Positions 12,118 through 21,039 of a stretch of 64,000 nt of DNA are shown here, piece after piece. The translations under genes and the position numbers were made by a program. This DNA comes from Kluyvera georgiana ATCC 51603 (lineage in GTDB: Bacteria > Pseudomonadota > Gammaproteobacteria > Enterobacterales > Enterobacteriaceae). The notes below the pieces were generated by a model that made no database searches, had not been told where the DNA came from, and worked only from the letters and a program-made list of their open reading frames with translations. How positions within the stretch are numbered: the stretch's first letter is position 1; every line of letters starts with the position of its first letter. The stretch spans positions 61,086 to 125,085 of the forward strand of contig NZ_LXEU01000046.1 in assembly GCF_001654985.1 (NCBI RefSeq), in the 5' to 3' direction.

Positions 12118-13623
12118 ATGCAGAATGCCTCAACGCGCGTAGAGACCTTACAAGGGTCGTTGTCAGGACGAGTGGATGAGGATATCCATCTGTGGTGCGG
12201 CATTCCCTATGCCGCACCGCCGGTTGGCCCCCTGCGCTGGCGCGCGCCGCAGCCAGTCATACCGTGGCAGGGCATTCGCCCCGCTGAGACCTTTTCTGCT
12301 TCCAGTTGGCAAAACAGTGAATACTGCCAGGAGCTTGGCGGCGGCGATCCGGGTCTCTTCTCAGAAGATTGCCTTTATCTCAACGTCTGGGCACCCGCCG
12401 AACGTCATGCGCCGTTGCCGGTGATGGTCTGGCTGCACGGCGGGGGTTTTACGATTGGCGCGGGTGGGCTGCCGCCGTACGACGGCAAGGCGCTGGCACG
12501 GCGTGGCGTGGTGGTGGTGACGCTCAACTATCGCCTGGGCCATTTGGGCTTTTTCGCCCATCCGGCGCTGGAAGAAGAAGAGGGCGAACGGCTGTATAAC
12601 TTTGGCCTGATGGACCAAATCGCAGCGCTACGCTGGGTGCAGGACAATATCGCTGCCTTTGGTGGGGATCGTGACAACGTCACGTTGTTTGGTGAATCAG
12701 CAGGCGCGCGCAGCGTGCTATCACTGATGGCTTCACCTAAGGCGAAAGGACTGTTCCATAAAGCCATTATCCAGAGCGGCTATACGCTGCCGGATATGCC
12801 GCGTGAAACGGCACTGGCCCGCGGCGAACGGTTAGCTGAACACTTCAATCTTCCCGACGCGTCTGCGCAAAGTCTGCGTGAAATCCCGGCTGATGCATTC
12901 TGGTCGTTGACTGCTCCGCATAACCTGGGGCCGGCGCCGATTGTCGGTGATGCGGTATTGCCACAGCCGATGCTGGATGTTTTTTTCGCCGCAAAGCAGC
13001 ATCCCATGCCGGTACTCGTGGGTTCCAACAGTGACGAAGCGAGCGTCATGGCTGTCTTTGGCGTCGATTTGGCCGGAGAAATCCGGAAGCTACGCCGCGA
13101 GCGCCGCCTGGGACTGGGATTAATCAAACTGCTCTATCCCGGCGTGAAGGGCGATGAGGAGTTGGGGCGTCAGGTGTGCCGCGACATGGCGTTTACCACG
13201 CTCGGCTACGTGGTGATGCAGGCGCAGCAGCGGTTGAACCAACCGTGTTGGCGCTATTGGTTCGACTACGTTGCCGAAGCGGAACACGACACCTATCCTC
13301 ACGGCGCGTGGCATGGCAATGAAGTGCCTTATGTTTTCGATACGCTGGGACACATACCGCCATCCTGCGACTATGTCACGCCGCGCGATTTAGCCTTTGC
13401 CGCCCAGGTGGCCGATTACTGGGTGAACTTCGCGCGTCATGCCAGCGCGGAGCATACGATTCTGACGGGCCCCGTACGTTGGCCGGCCTCGGTACGTGGC
13501 CGTGACCGATTGCTGCGTATTGGGCTACATAAGCACGTTGGCTTCCGTGTGGAAAACCGTTTTATGCGCGCGCGGCTGGCGCTGTTTAAACGCGTGATGA
13601 AACACCATGTGAGCCTGGATTAG
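12118..13623 (+). CDS. Type-B carboxylesterase (para-nitrobenzyl esterase-like)
   Basis: 501-aa alpha/beta hydrolase of the carboxylesterase/cholinesterase family. Visible motifs: the start pattern IHLWCGIPYAAPPVGPLRW, EDCLYLNVWAP, the oxyanion loop HGGGF, the nucleophile elbow GESAGA (Ser), an acid in SNSDEASVM, and a late His in AWHGNEVPYVF. No signal peptide, so it should be cytoplasmic. AAAGGATG precedes the ATG. The gene sits 44 bp after ydcJ, likely in the same transcript, and is absent from the E. coli ydcJ-opgD interval. Natural ester substrate unknown. Confidence 0.88.
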   Translation: MQNASTRVETLQGSLSGRVDEDIHLWCGIPYAAPPVGPLRWRAPQPVIPWQGIRPAETFSASSWQNSEYCQELGGGDPGLFSEDCLYLNVWAPAERHAPLPVMVWLHGGGFTIGAGGLPPYDGKALARRGVVVVTLNYRLGHLGFFAHPALEEEEGERLYNFGLMDQIAALRWVQDNIAAFGGDRDNVTLFGESAGARSVLSLMASPKAKGLFHKAIIQSGYTLPDMPRETALARGERLAEHFNLPDASAQSLREIPADAFWSLTAPHNLGPAPIVGDAVLPQPMLDVFFAAKQHPMPVLVGSNSDEASVMAVFGVDLAGEIRKLRRERRLGLGLIKLLYPGVKGDEELGRQVCRDMAFTTLGYVVMQAQQRLNQPCWRYWFDYVAEAEHDTYPHGAWHGNEVPYVFDTLGHIPPSCDYVTPRDLAFAAQVADYWVNFARHASAEHTILTGPVRWPASVRGRDRLLRIGLHKHVGFRVENRFMRARLALFKRVMKHHVSLD

Positions 13624-13737
13624 CAGATTTTCTTGCGCTACCAATTGGATTATCAGTCAATTTTGTCTAGAGTGGGCGATAGTATCGCCGTTATTTTTTT
13701 GCAGCATTCCGACTATAAAAAGGACGCTTTGCCAGGC

Positions 13738-15393
13738 ATGAATCGCAGACACTTTCTAAAATCTTCAATGGCTGTTGCCGCCGTGTGCGGGACTTCCGGT
13801 TTTGCATCGCTTTTCTCCCAGGCCGCGCTGGCGCAGGAGTCTGACATTGCCGACGGCCAGACCCGTCGCTTTGACTTTGGCGTGCTGCAATCAATGGCTC
13901 ACGATCTCTCACGTCAGCCGTGGAGCGGCGCGCCGCGCGCGCTGCCGGAGACGCTGGCAAATCTGACGCCACAGGCTTACAACAGCATCCAGTACGATGC
14001 GGCGCACTCCCTGTGGAATAACGTGAAAGATCGCCAGCTGGATATTCAGTTCTTCCACGTTGGCATGGGGTTCCGCCGCCGCGTGCGTATGTTCTCACTC
14101 GACCCGGCCAGCCAGCAGGCGCGTGAAATCCACTTCCGCCCGGAGCTGTTCCAGTACAACGATGCTGGCGTGGATACGAAACAGCTGGAAGGGCAGACCG
14201 ACCTCGGTTTTGCGGGGTTCCGCGCATTTAAGGCACCAGAACTGGCGCGTCGCGACATCGTCTCCTTCCTGGGTGCGAGCTACTTCCGCGCGGTCGACAG
14301 CACCTATCAGTACGGCCTGTCTGCACGCGGTCTGGCGATTGACACCTATACCGACTCACTCGAAGAGTTCCCGGACTTTACCTCCTTCTGGTTTGAAACG
14401 GCTAAACCGGGCGACACCACCTTTACGGTTTACGCGCTGCTCGATAGCGCCAGCGTGACCGGTGCCTATAAATTCGTGGTGCACTGCGAGAAGGCGCAGG
14501 TGATTATGGATGTGGAAAACCATATCTATGCGCGCAAAGATATCAAACAGCTGGGTATCGCGCCGATGACCAGTATGTTCAGCTGCGGCAACAACGAGCG
14601 CCGCGTCTGCGACACCATTCACCCGCAGATCCACGACTCCGATCGTCTGGCGATGTGGCTCGGCAACGGCGAATGGGTCTGCCGTCCGCTGAACAACCCG
14701 CAAAAGCTGCAGTTCAATGCCTATCAGGATAAGAACCCGAAAGGCTTTGGTCTGCTGCAGCTGGACCGTGATTTCACCCACTATCAGGACGTGATGGGCT
14801 GGTACAATAAGCGCCCAAGCCTGTGGGTAGAGCCGCGCAATCAGTGGGGCAAAGGGGCGGTAAGCCTGATGGAGATCCCGACGACCGGCGAAACGCTGGA
14901 TAACATCGTTTGCTTCTGGCAGCCGGAAAAACCGATGAAAGCGGGCGACCAGCTGAACTTTAGCTATCGCTTGTACTGGAGCGCGATGCCGCCGGTCCGT
15001 TCGCCGTTAGCCCGCGTACTGGCAACTCGCACCGGGATGGGCAGCTTCCCGGAAGGCTGGGCACCGGGCGAGCATTATCCGGACAAATGGTCCCGCCGTT
15101 TTGCTATCGACTTTGTCGGCGGTGATTTGAAAGCGGCTGCACCGAAGGGCATTGAACCGGTGATTACGCTTTCCAGCGGGGAAGCGAAGCAGATCGAAAT
15201 TCTCTACGTTGAACCGTTTGACGGCTACCGTATCTTGTTCGATTGGTATCCTACGTCAGATTCCACCGACCCGGTGGATATGCGTCTGTTCCTGCGCTGT
15301 CGCGGTGACGCCATCAGCGAAACCTGGCTGTATCAGTACTTCCCGCCAGCGCCGGATAAACGTCAGTACGTTGACGACCGTATTATGAAATAA
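13738..15393 (+). CDS. opgD: OpgD (MdoD), periplasmic glucans biosynthesis protein
   Basis: 551-aa periplasmic protein controlling the backbone structure of osmoregulated periplasmic glucans; a paralogue of OpgG. The N-terminus from 13738 carries a twin-arginine signal (NRRHFLKSS, hydrophobic stretch, ending LFSQAALA), so export is by Tat. This start gives exactly the E. coli length and the [11 protein letters not shown] segment; the longer frame from 13633 is unconserved. Characteristic internal blocks include [33 protein letters not shown] and [21 protein letters not shown] rho-independent terminator follows. Confidence 0.96.
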   Translation: MNRRHFLKSSMAVAAVCGTSGFASLFSQAALAQESDIADGQTRRFDFGVLQSMAHDLSRQPWSGAPRALPETLANLTPQAYNSIQYDAAHSLWNNVKDRQLDIQFFHVGMGFRRRVRMFSLDPASQQAREIHFRPELFQYNDAGVDTKQLEGQTDLGFAGFRAFKAPELARRDIVSFLGASYFRAVDSTYQYGLSARGLAIDTYTDSLEEFPDFTSFWFETAKPGDTTFTVYALLDSASVTGAYKFVVHCEKAQVIMDVENHIYARKDIKQLGIAPMTSMFSCGNNERRVCDTIHPQIHDSDRLAMWLGNGEWVCRPLNNPQKLQFNAYQDKNPKGFGLLQLDRDFTHYQDVMGWYNKRPSLWVEPRNQWGKGAVSLMEIPTTGETLDNIVCFWQPEKPMKAGDQLNFSYRLYWSAMPPVRSPLARVLATRTGMGSFPEGWAPGEHYPDKWSRRFAIDFVGGDLKAAAPKGIEPVITLSSGEAKQIEILYVEPFDGYRILFDWYPTSDSTDPVDMRLFLRCRGDAISETWLYQYFPPAPDKRQYVDDRIMK

Positions 15394-15401
15394 CCTAGTT
15401 G

Positions 15402-15440
15402 AAACCCGGCCAAGCTGCGCGACGCCGGGTTTTCCTTTTG
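15402..15440 (+). terminator. Intrinsic terminator after opgD
   Basis: AAACCCGGC / GCCGGGTTT (9-bp stem, 13-nt loop) followed by TTCCTTTTG on the plus strand, a good rho-independent terminator for opgD. E. coli ydcH, normally between opgD and rimL, is absent. Confidence 0.8.
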
Positions 15441-15455
15441 ATCGAGAGCCTGTAT

Positions 15456-16007
15456 ATGACCCGCATTGAAACGATCGTCGTCTCCGACGCCATTACCCTT
15501 GAGGCTGTTAATGAGTCGCACGTTTCCGAGCTGCATCAGATGGTCGTGCGTAATCGCGACTGGCTACAGCAAACGCTCAACTGGCCGCAGTTTGTCAAAA
15601 GCGAACAGGACACCCGCCAGAATGTGCAGGGCAATATGATGCTGCACCAGCGCGGCATTGCCAAAATGTTCCTGATTTTTGTCGAGGGGAAAATGGCGGG
15701 CGTGCTCTCATTTAACCAGATCGAACCGTCCAACAAAACGGGCTATATCGGCTACTGGTTGGACGAGGCCGCGCAGAGCAAGGGGATTTTATCCGCCTCG
15801 CTGCAGGCGTTTATCCGCTATTACGTTGAACTGGGGGAAATTCGCCGCTTCGTGATTAAGTGTCGGGTGGACAACCTGCGCAGCAATCAAGTGGCGCAAC
15901 GTAATGGTTTTCAGCTGGAAGGTTGCTTGCGGCAGGCTGAGTTTCTGAATGGCGTGTTCTACGACCAAAATATTTACGCGCGCATCATCGATAACACGCG
16001 GTCATAG
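15456..16007 (+). CDS. rimL: RimL-type ribosomal-protein L7/L12 serine N-acetyltransferase
   Basis: GNAT-family acetyltransferase of 183 aa that in E. coli acetylates the N-terminal Ser of ribosomal protein L12, giving L7. Conserved family segments: WLQQTLNWPQFVKSEQDTR, VQGNMMLHQRGIAKMF, GYIGYWLDEAAQSKGI (acetyl-CoA-binding region), and RFVIKCRVDNLRSNQVAQRN. The start at 15456 fits E. coli RimL apart from two added residues. The gene ends six bases inside the 3' end of convergent ydcK. Confidence 0.92.
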   Translation: MTRIETIVVSDAITLEAVNESHVSELHQMVVRNRDWLQQTLNWPQFVKSEQDTRQNVQGNMMLHQRGIAKMFLIFVEGKMAGVLSFNQIEPSNKTGYIGYWLDEAAQSKGILSASLQAFIRYYVELGEIRRFVIKCRVDNLRSNQVAQRNGFQLEGCLRQAEFLNGVFYDQNIYARIIDNTRS

Positions 16008-16982
16008 CGCGCCAAATAGCGGAGTACGCGTAATCCGCTGCGTTCCGGTAATGGCCTTGCGCCCGCGTAGGTGAATTGCTTCGCCGGGCAAGGCTTCTAC
16101 AACCACGTCGTCGGTAATATCGATGTGATACTCGATCAGCACATCGCCTTCGACACGCGCATCACCCTGAATCAGCACGTGGTCGTCAAGCAGAATGGGC
16201 CCGCCGCGAAGCCGGGCGTTGCCGCCAACCAGTACGTGGTGTTTCAGCACGCAGTTGCCCTCAATGACCGCGTTCTCCGCCACCTGTGAGCTGTAGCGTA
16301 GCGTTGGAATTGCATCTTCACCCGACCCGGCGATGATGCGCGCGTTGCCGTAGACTTTGGCGCAATCGCAGACCCAGATATTGTTTTCCTCATTCCCCTC
16401 CAGGCGCGCGCTGTCGTAAATCTCTGCTCGATGCTCCACGAAAGCGTGGTTGAGCGTGGCGTCACCGTAAATTTGCGCCTGATGTACGACCCGGCAGTCG
16501 GTCAGGCGGGCGCGATCGAAGATTTGCAGCAGCCGCTCGTTGTCGGCGGTCAGTCCTTTTGCCCCAACAATCTGGCAGCCCTCGCCGATATGGGCATCGC
16601 CAAACAGGTGGCAGTAACCGTGTACTCGCGCCTTATCGACGGTGACATTGCCGCTCAGCCGCGCACCCTGGCCGATCCGGCTGGCCTGCACGCGGGCGTT
16701 GCCGCTGATAATCGCCCGATGACTCACTTCACAGGGGGCTATCAGCCGTGCGTTTTCCTCTATCTTTGCCCCGGCGTAAACGAGGCTGTTTTCATCGTAA
16801 ATCCAGCAGTTGCCGTCGTGGCTCAGTGCGTTTTCATCATCGACCCAGCCGCCCAGAGTGCCGGTTGTCACGTCGGCGAAATCCCGCAGGGCGATAATCT
16901 GCCGCATCACGATGCTTTCGCGCGCGCCGGGTTCGCCTATCTGAACGCTGCGTGAAGCGTCGCTAAGACGGTATTTTTTCAT
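16002..16982 (-). CDS. ydcK: YdcK, left-handed beta-helix (hexapeptide-repeat) protein
   Basis: 326 aa, the length of E. coli YdcK. After MKKYRLSD and the GGWVDDENALS segment, almost the whole protein is imperfect hexapeptide repeats ([LIV]-G-x4 style: GNARVQASRIGQGARLSGNV and similar), predicting a left-handed beta-helix related to acyl/acetyltransferases such as gamma-carbonic-anhydrase-like and LpxA folds. Function unknown. The start at 16982 is chosen because the frame upstream (to 17096) is not conserved and is AT-rich promoter sequence. Confidence 0.9.
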   Translation of the reverse strand: MKKYRLSDASRSVQIGEPGARESIVMRQIIALRDFADVTTGTLGGWVDDENALSHDGNCWIYDENSLVYAGAKIEENARLIAPCEVSHRAIISGNARVQASRIGQGARLSGNVTVDKARVHGYCHLFGDAHIGEGCQIVGAKGLTADNERLLQIFDRARLTDCRVVHQAQIYGDATLNHAFVEHRAEIYDSARLEGNEENNIWVCDCAKVYGNARIIAGSGEDAIPTLRYSSQVAENAVIEGNCVLKHHVLVGGNARLRGGPILLDDHVLIQGDARVEGDVLIEYHIDITDDVVVEALPGEAIHLRGRKAITGTQRITRTPLFGAL

Positions 16983-17135
16983 GATAACCTCAGCTAAATA
17001 GATACAATAAATGTAGCAAATCCTTTGCGACAGCAGGTCAAACGGATGATGTTTTCTGGGGCTGCTTTTGGCGCTAGCGTCGGCCAAAAGAATCATTTAA
17101 AATGCAACTTAAATAAATTTGATAAAATAAACAAA

Positions 17136-18140
17136 ATGCATAATAAAAACGATGGGCAGCGGGTATTGAATCTACCTGCGGGCTATTTTGGGATGGTGCT
17201 GGGCACCATTGGCATGGGTTTCGCCTGGCGTTATGCCAGCACTATCTGGCCGGTGAACCCGGCGATCGGCGAAGGGCTGGTGATATTGGCGATCGTGATG
17301 TGGGGGCTGTTGACGCTGGCCTTTATCACCCGAGCGATACGTTTTCCCTACAGCGTCTGGCTGGAGATGCGTCACCCCATCGCCAGCAGTTTCGTGAGCT
17401 TGTTTCCGGCAACCACCATGCTGGTCGCCATCGGCGTCACACCGTGGCTGAGAACGCTGGCGCAGGCGCTGTTTATTATCGGCGTGGTGCTGCAATTGAG
17501 CTATGCCGCATGGCAAACGGCGGGGCTGTGGCGCGGCGAGCATCCGGCGGATGCCACCACGCCGGGGCTGTATCTGCCGACCGTCGCCAACAATTTTATC
17601 AGCGCTATGGCCTGCGGGGCGTTGGGGTTTAACGATGTCGGACTGGTCTTTCTGGGCGCTGGCGTCATTTCCTGGATAACGCTGGAGCCCGCTATCGTGC
17701 AACGCCTGCGCAGCGGCGGCGCGTTGTCCGTGCCGTTACGGACCTCACTCGGCATTCAACTGGCACCGGCGCTGGTCGCCTGTAACGCGTGGTTGAGCAT
17801 TAACGGCGGACACGCCGATGTGTTCGCGAAAATGCTGTTCGGCTACGGGCTATTACAGTTGCTGTTTATGTTACGTCTGATGCCCTGGTATCTGCGTCAG
17901 GCGTTTAATGCCTCGTTCTGGAGCTTCTCGTTCGGTATTTCCGCGCTGGCTTCTACCGGCCTGCATCTGGGACATGCCAGCGGAACCGGCTTCTTCCATC
18001 ATCTGGCGCTGCCGCTCTTTATTTTCACGAATATCGTGATCGGCCTGCTGCTGGTAAAAACGCTACTGTTGCTGCTTCAGGGTAAACTTTTGACGCGTGT
18101 TGCACCGTCGACACTGATGAAACCGAAGGATGAACAATGA
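17136..18140 (+). CDS. tehA: TehA, tellurite-resistance / dicarboxylate transporter family membrane protein
   Basis: 334-aa inner-membrane protein with ten predicted helices, of the TehA/SLAC1 anion-channel family. Overexpression with tehB gives tellurite resistance in E. coli. Conserved blocks include [64 protein letters not shown] and [19 protein letters not shown] took ATG 17136 because only seven residues then precede the conserved VLNLPAGYF; no clear ribosome site is visible. It overlaps tehB by four bases (ATGA). Confidence 0.93.
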   Translation: MHNKNDGQRVLNLPAGYFGMVLGTIGMGFAWRYASTIWPVNPAIGEGLVILAIVMWGLLTLAFITRAIRFPYSVWLEMRHPIASSFVSLFPATTMLVAIGVTPWLRTLAQALFIIGVVLQLSYAAWQTAGLWRGEHPADATTPGLYLPTVANNFISAMACGALGFNDVGLVFLGAGVISWITLEPAIVQRLRSGGALSVPLRTSLGIQLAPALVACNAWLSINGGHADVFAKMLFGYGLLQLLFMLRLMPWYLRQAFNASFWSFSFGISALASTGLHLGHASGTGFFHHLALPLFIFTNIVIGLLLVKTLLLLLQGKLLTRVAPSTLMKPKDEQ

Positions 18141-18733
18141 CCATTCGTGATGAAAACTACTTTACCGACAAATACGGCCTGACCCGAACCCATTCAGAAG
18201 TGGTGCATGCCGCGACTATTGTTAAGCCGGGGAAAACCCTCGATCTGGGGTGCGGTAACGGGCGCAATAGCCTTTATCTGGCGGCGAACGGCTACGACGT
18301 AACGGCGTGGGATAAGAACCCGATGAGCATTCAGAACCTGCGGTCGATTCGTGAAGCGGAAGGACTGGAAAATCTGCAGGTGGCTATTCACGATCTCAAT
18401 ACGCTTAGCTTTGACGGTGAGTATGATTTTATTCTTTCTACCGTGGTAATGATGTTCCTTGAAGCGAATACCATTCCGCGTCTTATCGACAACATGCAGC
18501 GCTGTACCAAACCGGGCGGCTACAATCTGATTGTCGCGGCGATGGACACCGATGATTTCCCCTGTACGGTTGGCTTCCCGTTTGCCTTTAAAACAGGTGA
18601 GCTGAAAAACTATTATAAAGGTTGGAATTTGCTGAAATATAACGAAGACGTCGGCGAATTGCATCGTACTGATGAAAAGGGCAACCGCATTAAATTACGC
18701 TTCGCGACGATGCTGGCGCGCAGGGAATTATAA
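18137..18733 (+). CDS. tehB: TehB, SAM-dependent tellurite methyltransferase
   Basis: Class-I methyltransferase of 198 aa. SAM-binding motif I is [15 protein letters not shown] (about residues 34-48), followed by VTAWDKNP and [11 protein letters not shown]. It detoxifies tellurite and selenite by methylation together with TehA. Its ATG overlaps the tehA stop, so the two are coupled. A long AT-rich hairpin follows the stop. Confidence 0.95.
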   Translation: MTIRDENYFTDKYGLTRTHSEVVHAATIVKPGKTLDLGCGNGRNSLYLAANGYDVTAWDKNPMSIQNLRSIREAEGLENLQVAIHDLNTLSFDGEYDFILSTVVMMFLEANTIPRLIDNMQRCTKPGGYNLIVAAMDTDDFPCTVGFPFAFKTGELKNYYKGWNLLKYNEDVGELHRTDEKGNRIKLRFATMLARREL

Positions 18734-18740
18734 TTGTTAT

Positions 18741-18770
18741 TTATATAACGGGCAAAAGCCCGTTATATAA
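18741..18770 (+). terminator. Hairpin after tehB
   Basis: Perfect 13-bp stem TTATATAACGGGC / GCCCGTTATATAA with an AAAA loop, eight bases after tehB; a weak T-rich stretch (ATTTTT, 18777-18782) lies a little beyond. Confidence 0.65.
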
Positions 18771-18879
18771 TGAATCATTTTTATAAATAATGAGAGCAGC
18801 CTCCATTTTTGCCGCGACAAACTCCTGATTCATTTGCTATAACTTACGGGCATCTGTGCATTTATCAGGGATTATTCTC

Positions 18880-19548
18880 ATGCGTACTCAAGCGTTTTTC
18901 AAAGCGGCGGCCCTTGTGGGCGCTCTGGCATTAGCGGGCTGTGCATCGAAGACCACCACTCCGGAGCAGTACTCCGGCTTTTTAAAAGACTATTCCGGCC
19001 TGAAAGAAAGCACCACGGCCTCGGGGAAAACGGAACTGCGTTGGATCTCTCCGGACTATAAACCGGCCAATTATGCCAACGTGGTGTATAACCCGGTAAC
19101 CTACTATCCGGTACCGAAGCCGACCACTCAGGTTGGGCAGAAAGCGCTGACCGATATTCTGAACTACACCAATACCGAGCTGAAAAAAGCCATCAGCGAG
19201 CGCAAACCGTTGGCAACCAAAGCTGGCCCGCATAGCCTGATCTTCCGCGGTGCGATTACTGCCGTTGACTCCAGCAAAGAAGGGTTGCAGTTCTACGAAG
19301 TGATTCCAATTGCGATGGTTGTTGCGGGCACTGAAGCCGCGACGGGCCACCGTACGATGAACACCAACCTGTACTTTGAGGCGGAACTGATTGACGCCGC
19401 CACCAATAAGCCGGTCATTAAAGTGGTGCGCAAGGGTGAAGGCAAAGATCTGTCTAACTCTAACGCGCAGCTGACGCTGGATACATTGAAACAGGTTATT
19501 GATGATATGGCCATCGATGCGGTGAAATTCGACCCGTCGCAGAAATAA
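18880..19548 (+). CDS. ydcL: YdcL, DUF3313 outer-membrane-type lipoprotein
   Basis: 222-aa lipoprotein, same length as E. coli YdcL. It has a signal peptide MRTQAFFKAAALVGALALAG with the lipobox LAGC (Cys21); Ala-Ser at +2/+3 predicts outer-membrane sorting. DUF3313 body with FLKDYSGLKES and a C-terminal LDTLKQVIDDMAIDAVKF. The start at 18880 places the Lys/Arg n-region directly before the hydrophobic core; upstream residues would spoil the signal. Function unknown. A bidirectional terminator follows. Confidence 0.93.
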   Translation: MRTQAFFKAAALVGALALAGCASKTTTPEQYSGFLKDYSGLKESTTASGKTELRWISPDYKPANYANVVYNPVTYYPVPKPTTQVGQKALTDILNYTNTELKKAISERKPLATKAGPHSLIFRGAITAVDSSKEGLQFYEVIPIAMVVAGTEAATGHRTMNTNLYFEAELIDAATNKPVIKVVRKGEGKDLSNSNAQLTLDTLKQVIDDMAIDAVKFDPSQK

Positions 19549-19567
19549 GTTCATATTAATTCCACAA

Positions 19568-19596
19568 TAAATAAGGGGGCGAGTGCCCCCTTATTT
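19568..19596. terminator. Bidirectional terminator between ydcL and the CcdA-thioredoxin gene
   Basis: AATAAGGGGGC / GCCCCCTTATT with a GAGT loop, followed by TTAA on the plus strand and preceded by an A-rich stretch serving the minus strand. It ends both convergent transcripts. Confidence 0.8.
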
Positions 19597-19599
19597 TAA

Positions 19600-20772
19600 T
19601 CAGGTACGCGTTTCTTTTAATAACTGCGCGATGGCCTGTTCCTGTTCGCTGTAATTCCCTTCACCAAAGAACGTATAGCGAAGCTGACCGCGCGCATCAA
19701 AAAGATAGTGGGCTGGCCAGTACTGATTGCCAAAAGCGCGCCATATTTGATAATTATTGTCCGTGACCACCGGGTAGCTCAGCCGCCATTTTTTCACTGC
19801 GGCCGTTACCGCGGCCAAATTCTTCTCGTGCGGATACTCCGGCGTGTGTACGCCAATCACCTCCAGCCCCTGTGGACGATATTTTTCCGCCCATTCGCGG
19901 ACATGCGGTAAGGTGTGCTGGCAGTTAATGCAGTCAAAAGTCCAGAAATCGACCAGCACGACTTTGCCTTTTAGCGTCTCGTGACTGAGCGGCGCGCTGT
20001 TGATCCACCCGGTCCCGCCAGTGAGTGGCGGCAGGGCGCTGTCGGCGACGGGCTGCAGTTTAACGGGCGTGGCGGGAACCCACGACACCAGATGCTGTTC
20101 CAGCCGCAGGGAGAGCGTATTGGCCCCCTGAAATACGCTGGTGGCGCCCGAAGCAAAAAGTATCACCGAGGCCAGCATAGCGACCCCGCCCAGCCGTTTC
20201 AGCAGCTCAACCACGGTAGTTCTGGCGCGCAGCCAGCGCATCACCCTCTGGCCGCCCAGCCACAATAGCGCCAGCATAACGGCGCAGCCGCCGCCATAGG
20301 CGGCCAGCAAAACACCGCTGGATACGGTGTTTCCCTGAACCACTTCCAGACTGAGAATGGCCCCCAGCGCTGGGCCCGCGCAGGGTGCCCAAAGCAGGCC
20401 GGTGGCAATCCCGGCCAGCAGCGCCGACAGCACTCCTTGACGACGTAGGCTGCGGTCGTTGACCTGATTACCGAGACGGACTGCCGGCGACGCTAGCCGC
20501 TGTGCTATCTGTGGTGAGATCAGCGACAGCGCCACCACGGTGAGAAATGCCAGCGCCAGCCAGCGGCCTGCCGCTGAAATCTGGGTGACCCACGCGCTGG
20601 TCACGGTCACCAGCAGCGACAGCGCGGTAAACATCAGCACCATACCGCCGAGCAGCGCCGCCAGATGGCGTTTTTGCCCCTTCATGCTGGCGAACAAAAA
20701 GGGGATAACGGGCAACGTGCAGGGGCTTAATAGCGTGAGCATGCCCCCCAGAAACGCAATGATAACGGTCAT
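19600..20772 (-). CDS. CcdA/DsbD-type membrane reductant carrier fused to thioredoxin domain (DipZ-like)
   Basis: 390-aa fusion. Residues about 1-235 form a CcdA-type transmembrane electron carrier with paired cysteines in LLSPCTLPVIP and LLWAPCAGPALG. The rest is a periplasmic TlpA/AhpC-TSA thioredoxin domain with active site WTFDCINCQHTLP (a CxxC of CINC). Such proteins move reducing power from cytoplasmic thioredoxin across the membrane to a periplasmic acceptor. The start at 20772 is fixed by a 1-nt overlap (TGATG) with the stop of the small secreted peptide gene, implying translational coupling. E. coli has no gene at this place. Its partner protein is not known. Confidence 0.88.
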   Translation of the reverse strand: MTVIIAFLGGMLTLLSPCTLPVIPFLFASMKGQKRHLAALLGGMVLMFTALSLLVTVTSAWVTQISAAGRWLALAFLTVVALSLISPQIAQRLASPAVRLGNQVNDRSLRRQGVLSALLAGIATGLLWAPCAGPALGAILSLEVVQGNTVSSGVLLAAYGGGCAVMLALLWLGGQRVMRWLRARTTVVELLKRLGGVAMLASVILFASGATSVFQGANTLSLRLEQHLVSWVPATPVKLQPVADSALPPLTGGTGWINSAPLSHETLKGKVVLVDFWTFDCINCQHTLPHVREWAEKYRPQGLEVIGVHTPEYPHEKNLAAVTAAVKKWRLSYPVVTDNNYQIWRAFGNQYWPAHYLFDARGQLRYTFFGEGNYSEQEQAIAQLLKETRT

Positions 20773-20939
20773 CAGGCACCTCCCAGCACGCGGCGTGGCC
20801 AAGCGGCCGTCTGCGCGACGGTGGCGGACTGTGTAGCGAGAAGGGCGGCGCGCAGCGCCTGATTGTCTGCGGCGACGCAGGCTGCCGTTTGCAGCATCGC
20901 CGCTACGGCCCCAAGGAAAAACTGACGGACTCTGGTCAT
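20772..20939 (-). CDS. Small secreted peptide (55 aa) coupled to the CcdA-thioredoxin gene
   Basis: Short frame read directly from the sequence: MTRVRQFFLGAVAAMLQTAA, then CVAADNQALRAALLATQSAT and a C-terminal VAQTAAWPRRVLGGA. It has a basic n-region, a hydrophobic core and an AxA-like cleavage site, so a mature peptide of about 32 residues is predicted in the periplasm. A very good ribosome site, TGAGGTG, stands 5 bases before the ATG, and the TGA overlaps the next ATG by one base. I do not recognise the family. A coding leader that only couples translation of the downstream gene is the main alternative. Confidence 0.7.
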   Translation of the reverse strand: MTRVRQFFLGAVAAMLQTAACVAADNQALRAALLATQSATVAQTAAWPRRVLGGA

Positions 20940-21039
20940 AAATCACCTCATGTTGATATCAGCCTGCCTTGCAGGCGGTGAGGCGATTTAATCGCGCCGC
21001 TGTATAGGGCGTGTGTCGTCAAAGGGCCGTTTTGTCAGG
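20940..21039 (-). promoter_or_regulatory. Control region with two palindromes upstream of the secreted-peptide operon
   Basis: GCCTG-CCTTG-CAGGC (20962-20976) and the perfect 13-mer GCGATTTAATCGC (20983-20995) lie side by side between the sensor kinase stop and the peptide start. They are candidate operators, perhaps for the adjacent response regulator, though OmpR-type sites are usually direct repeats. Confidence 0.45.
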
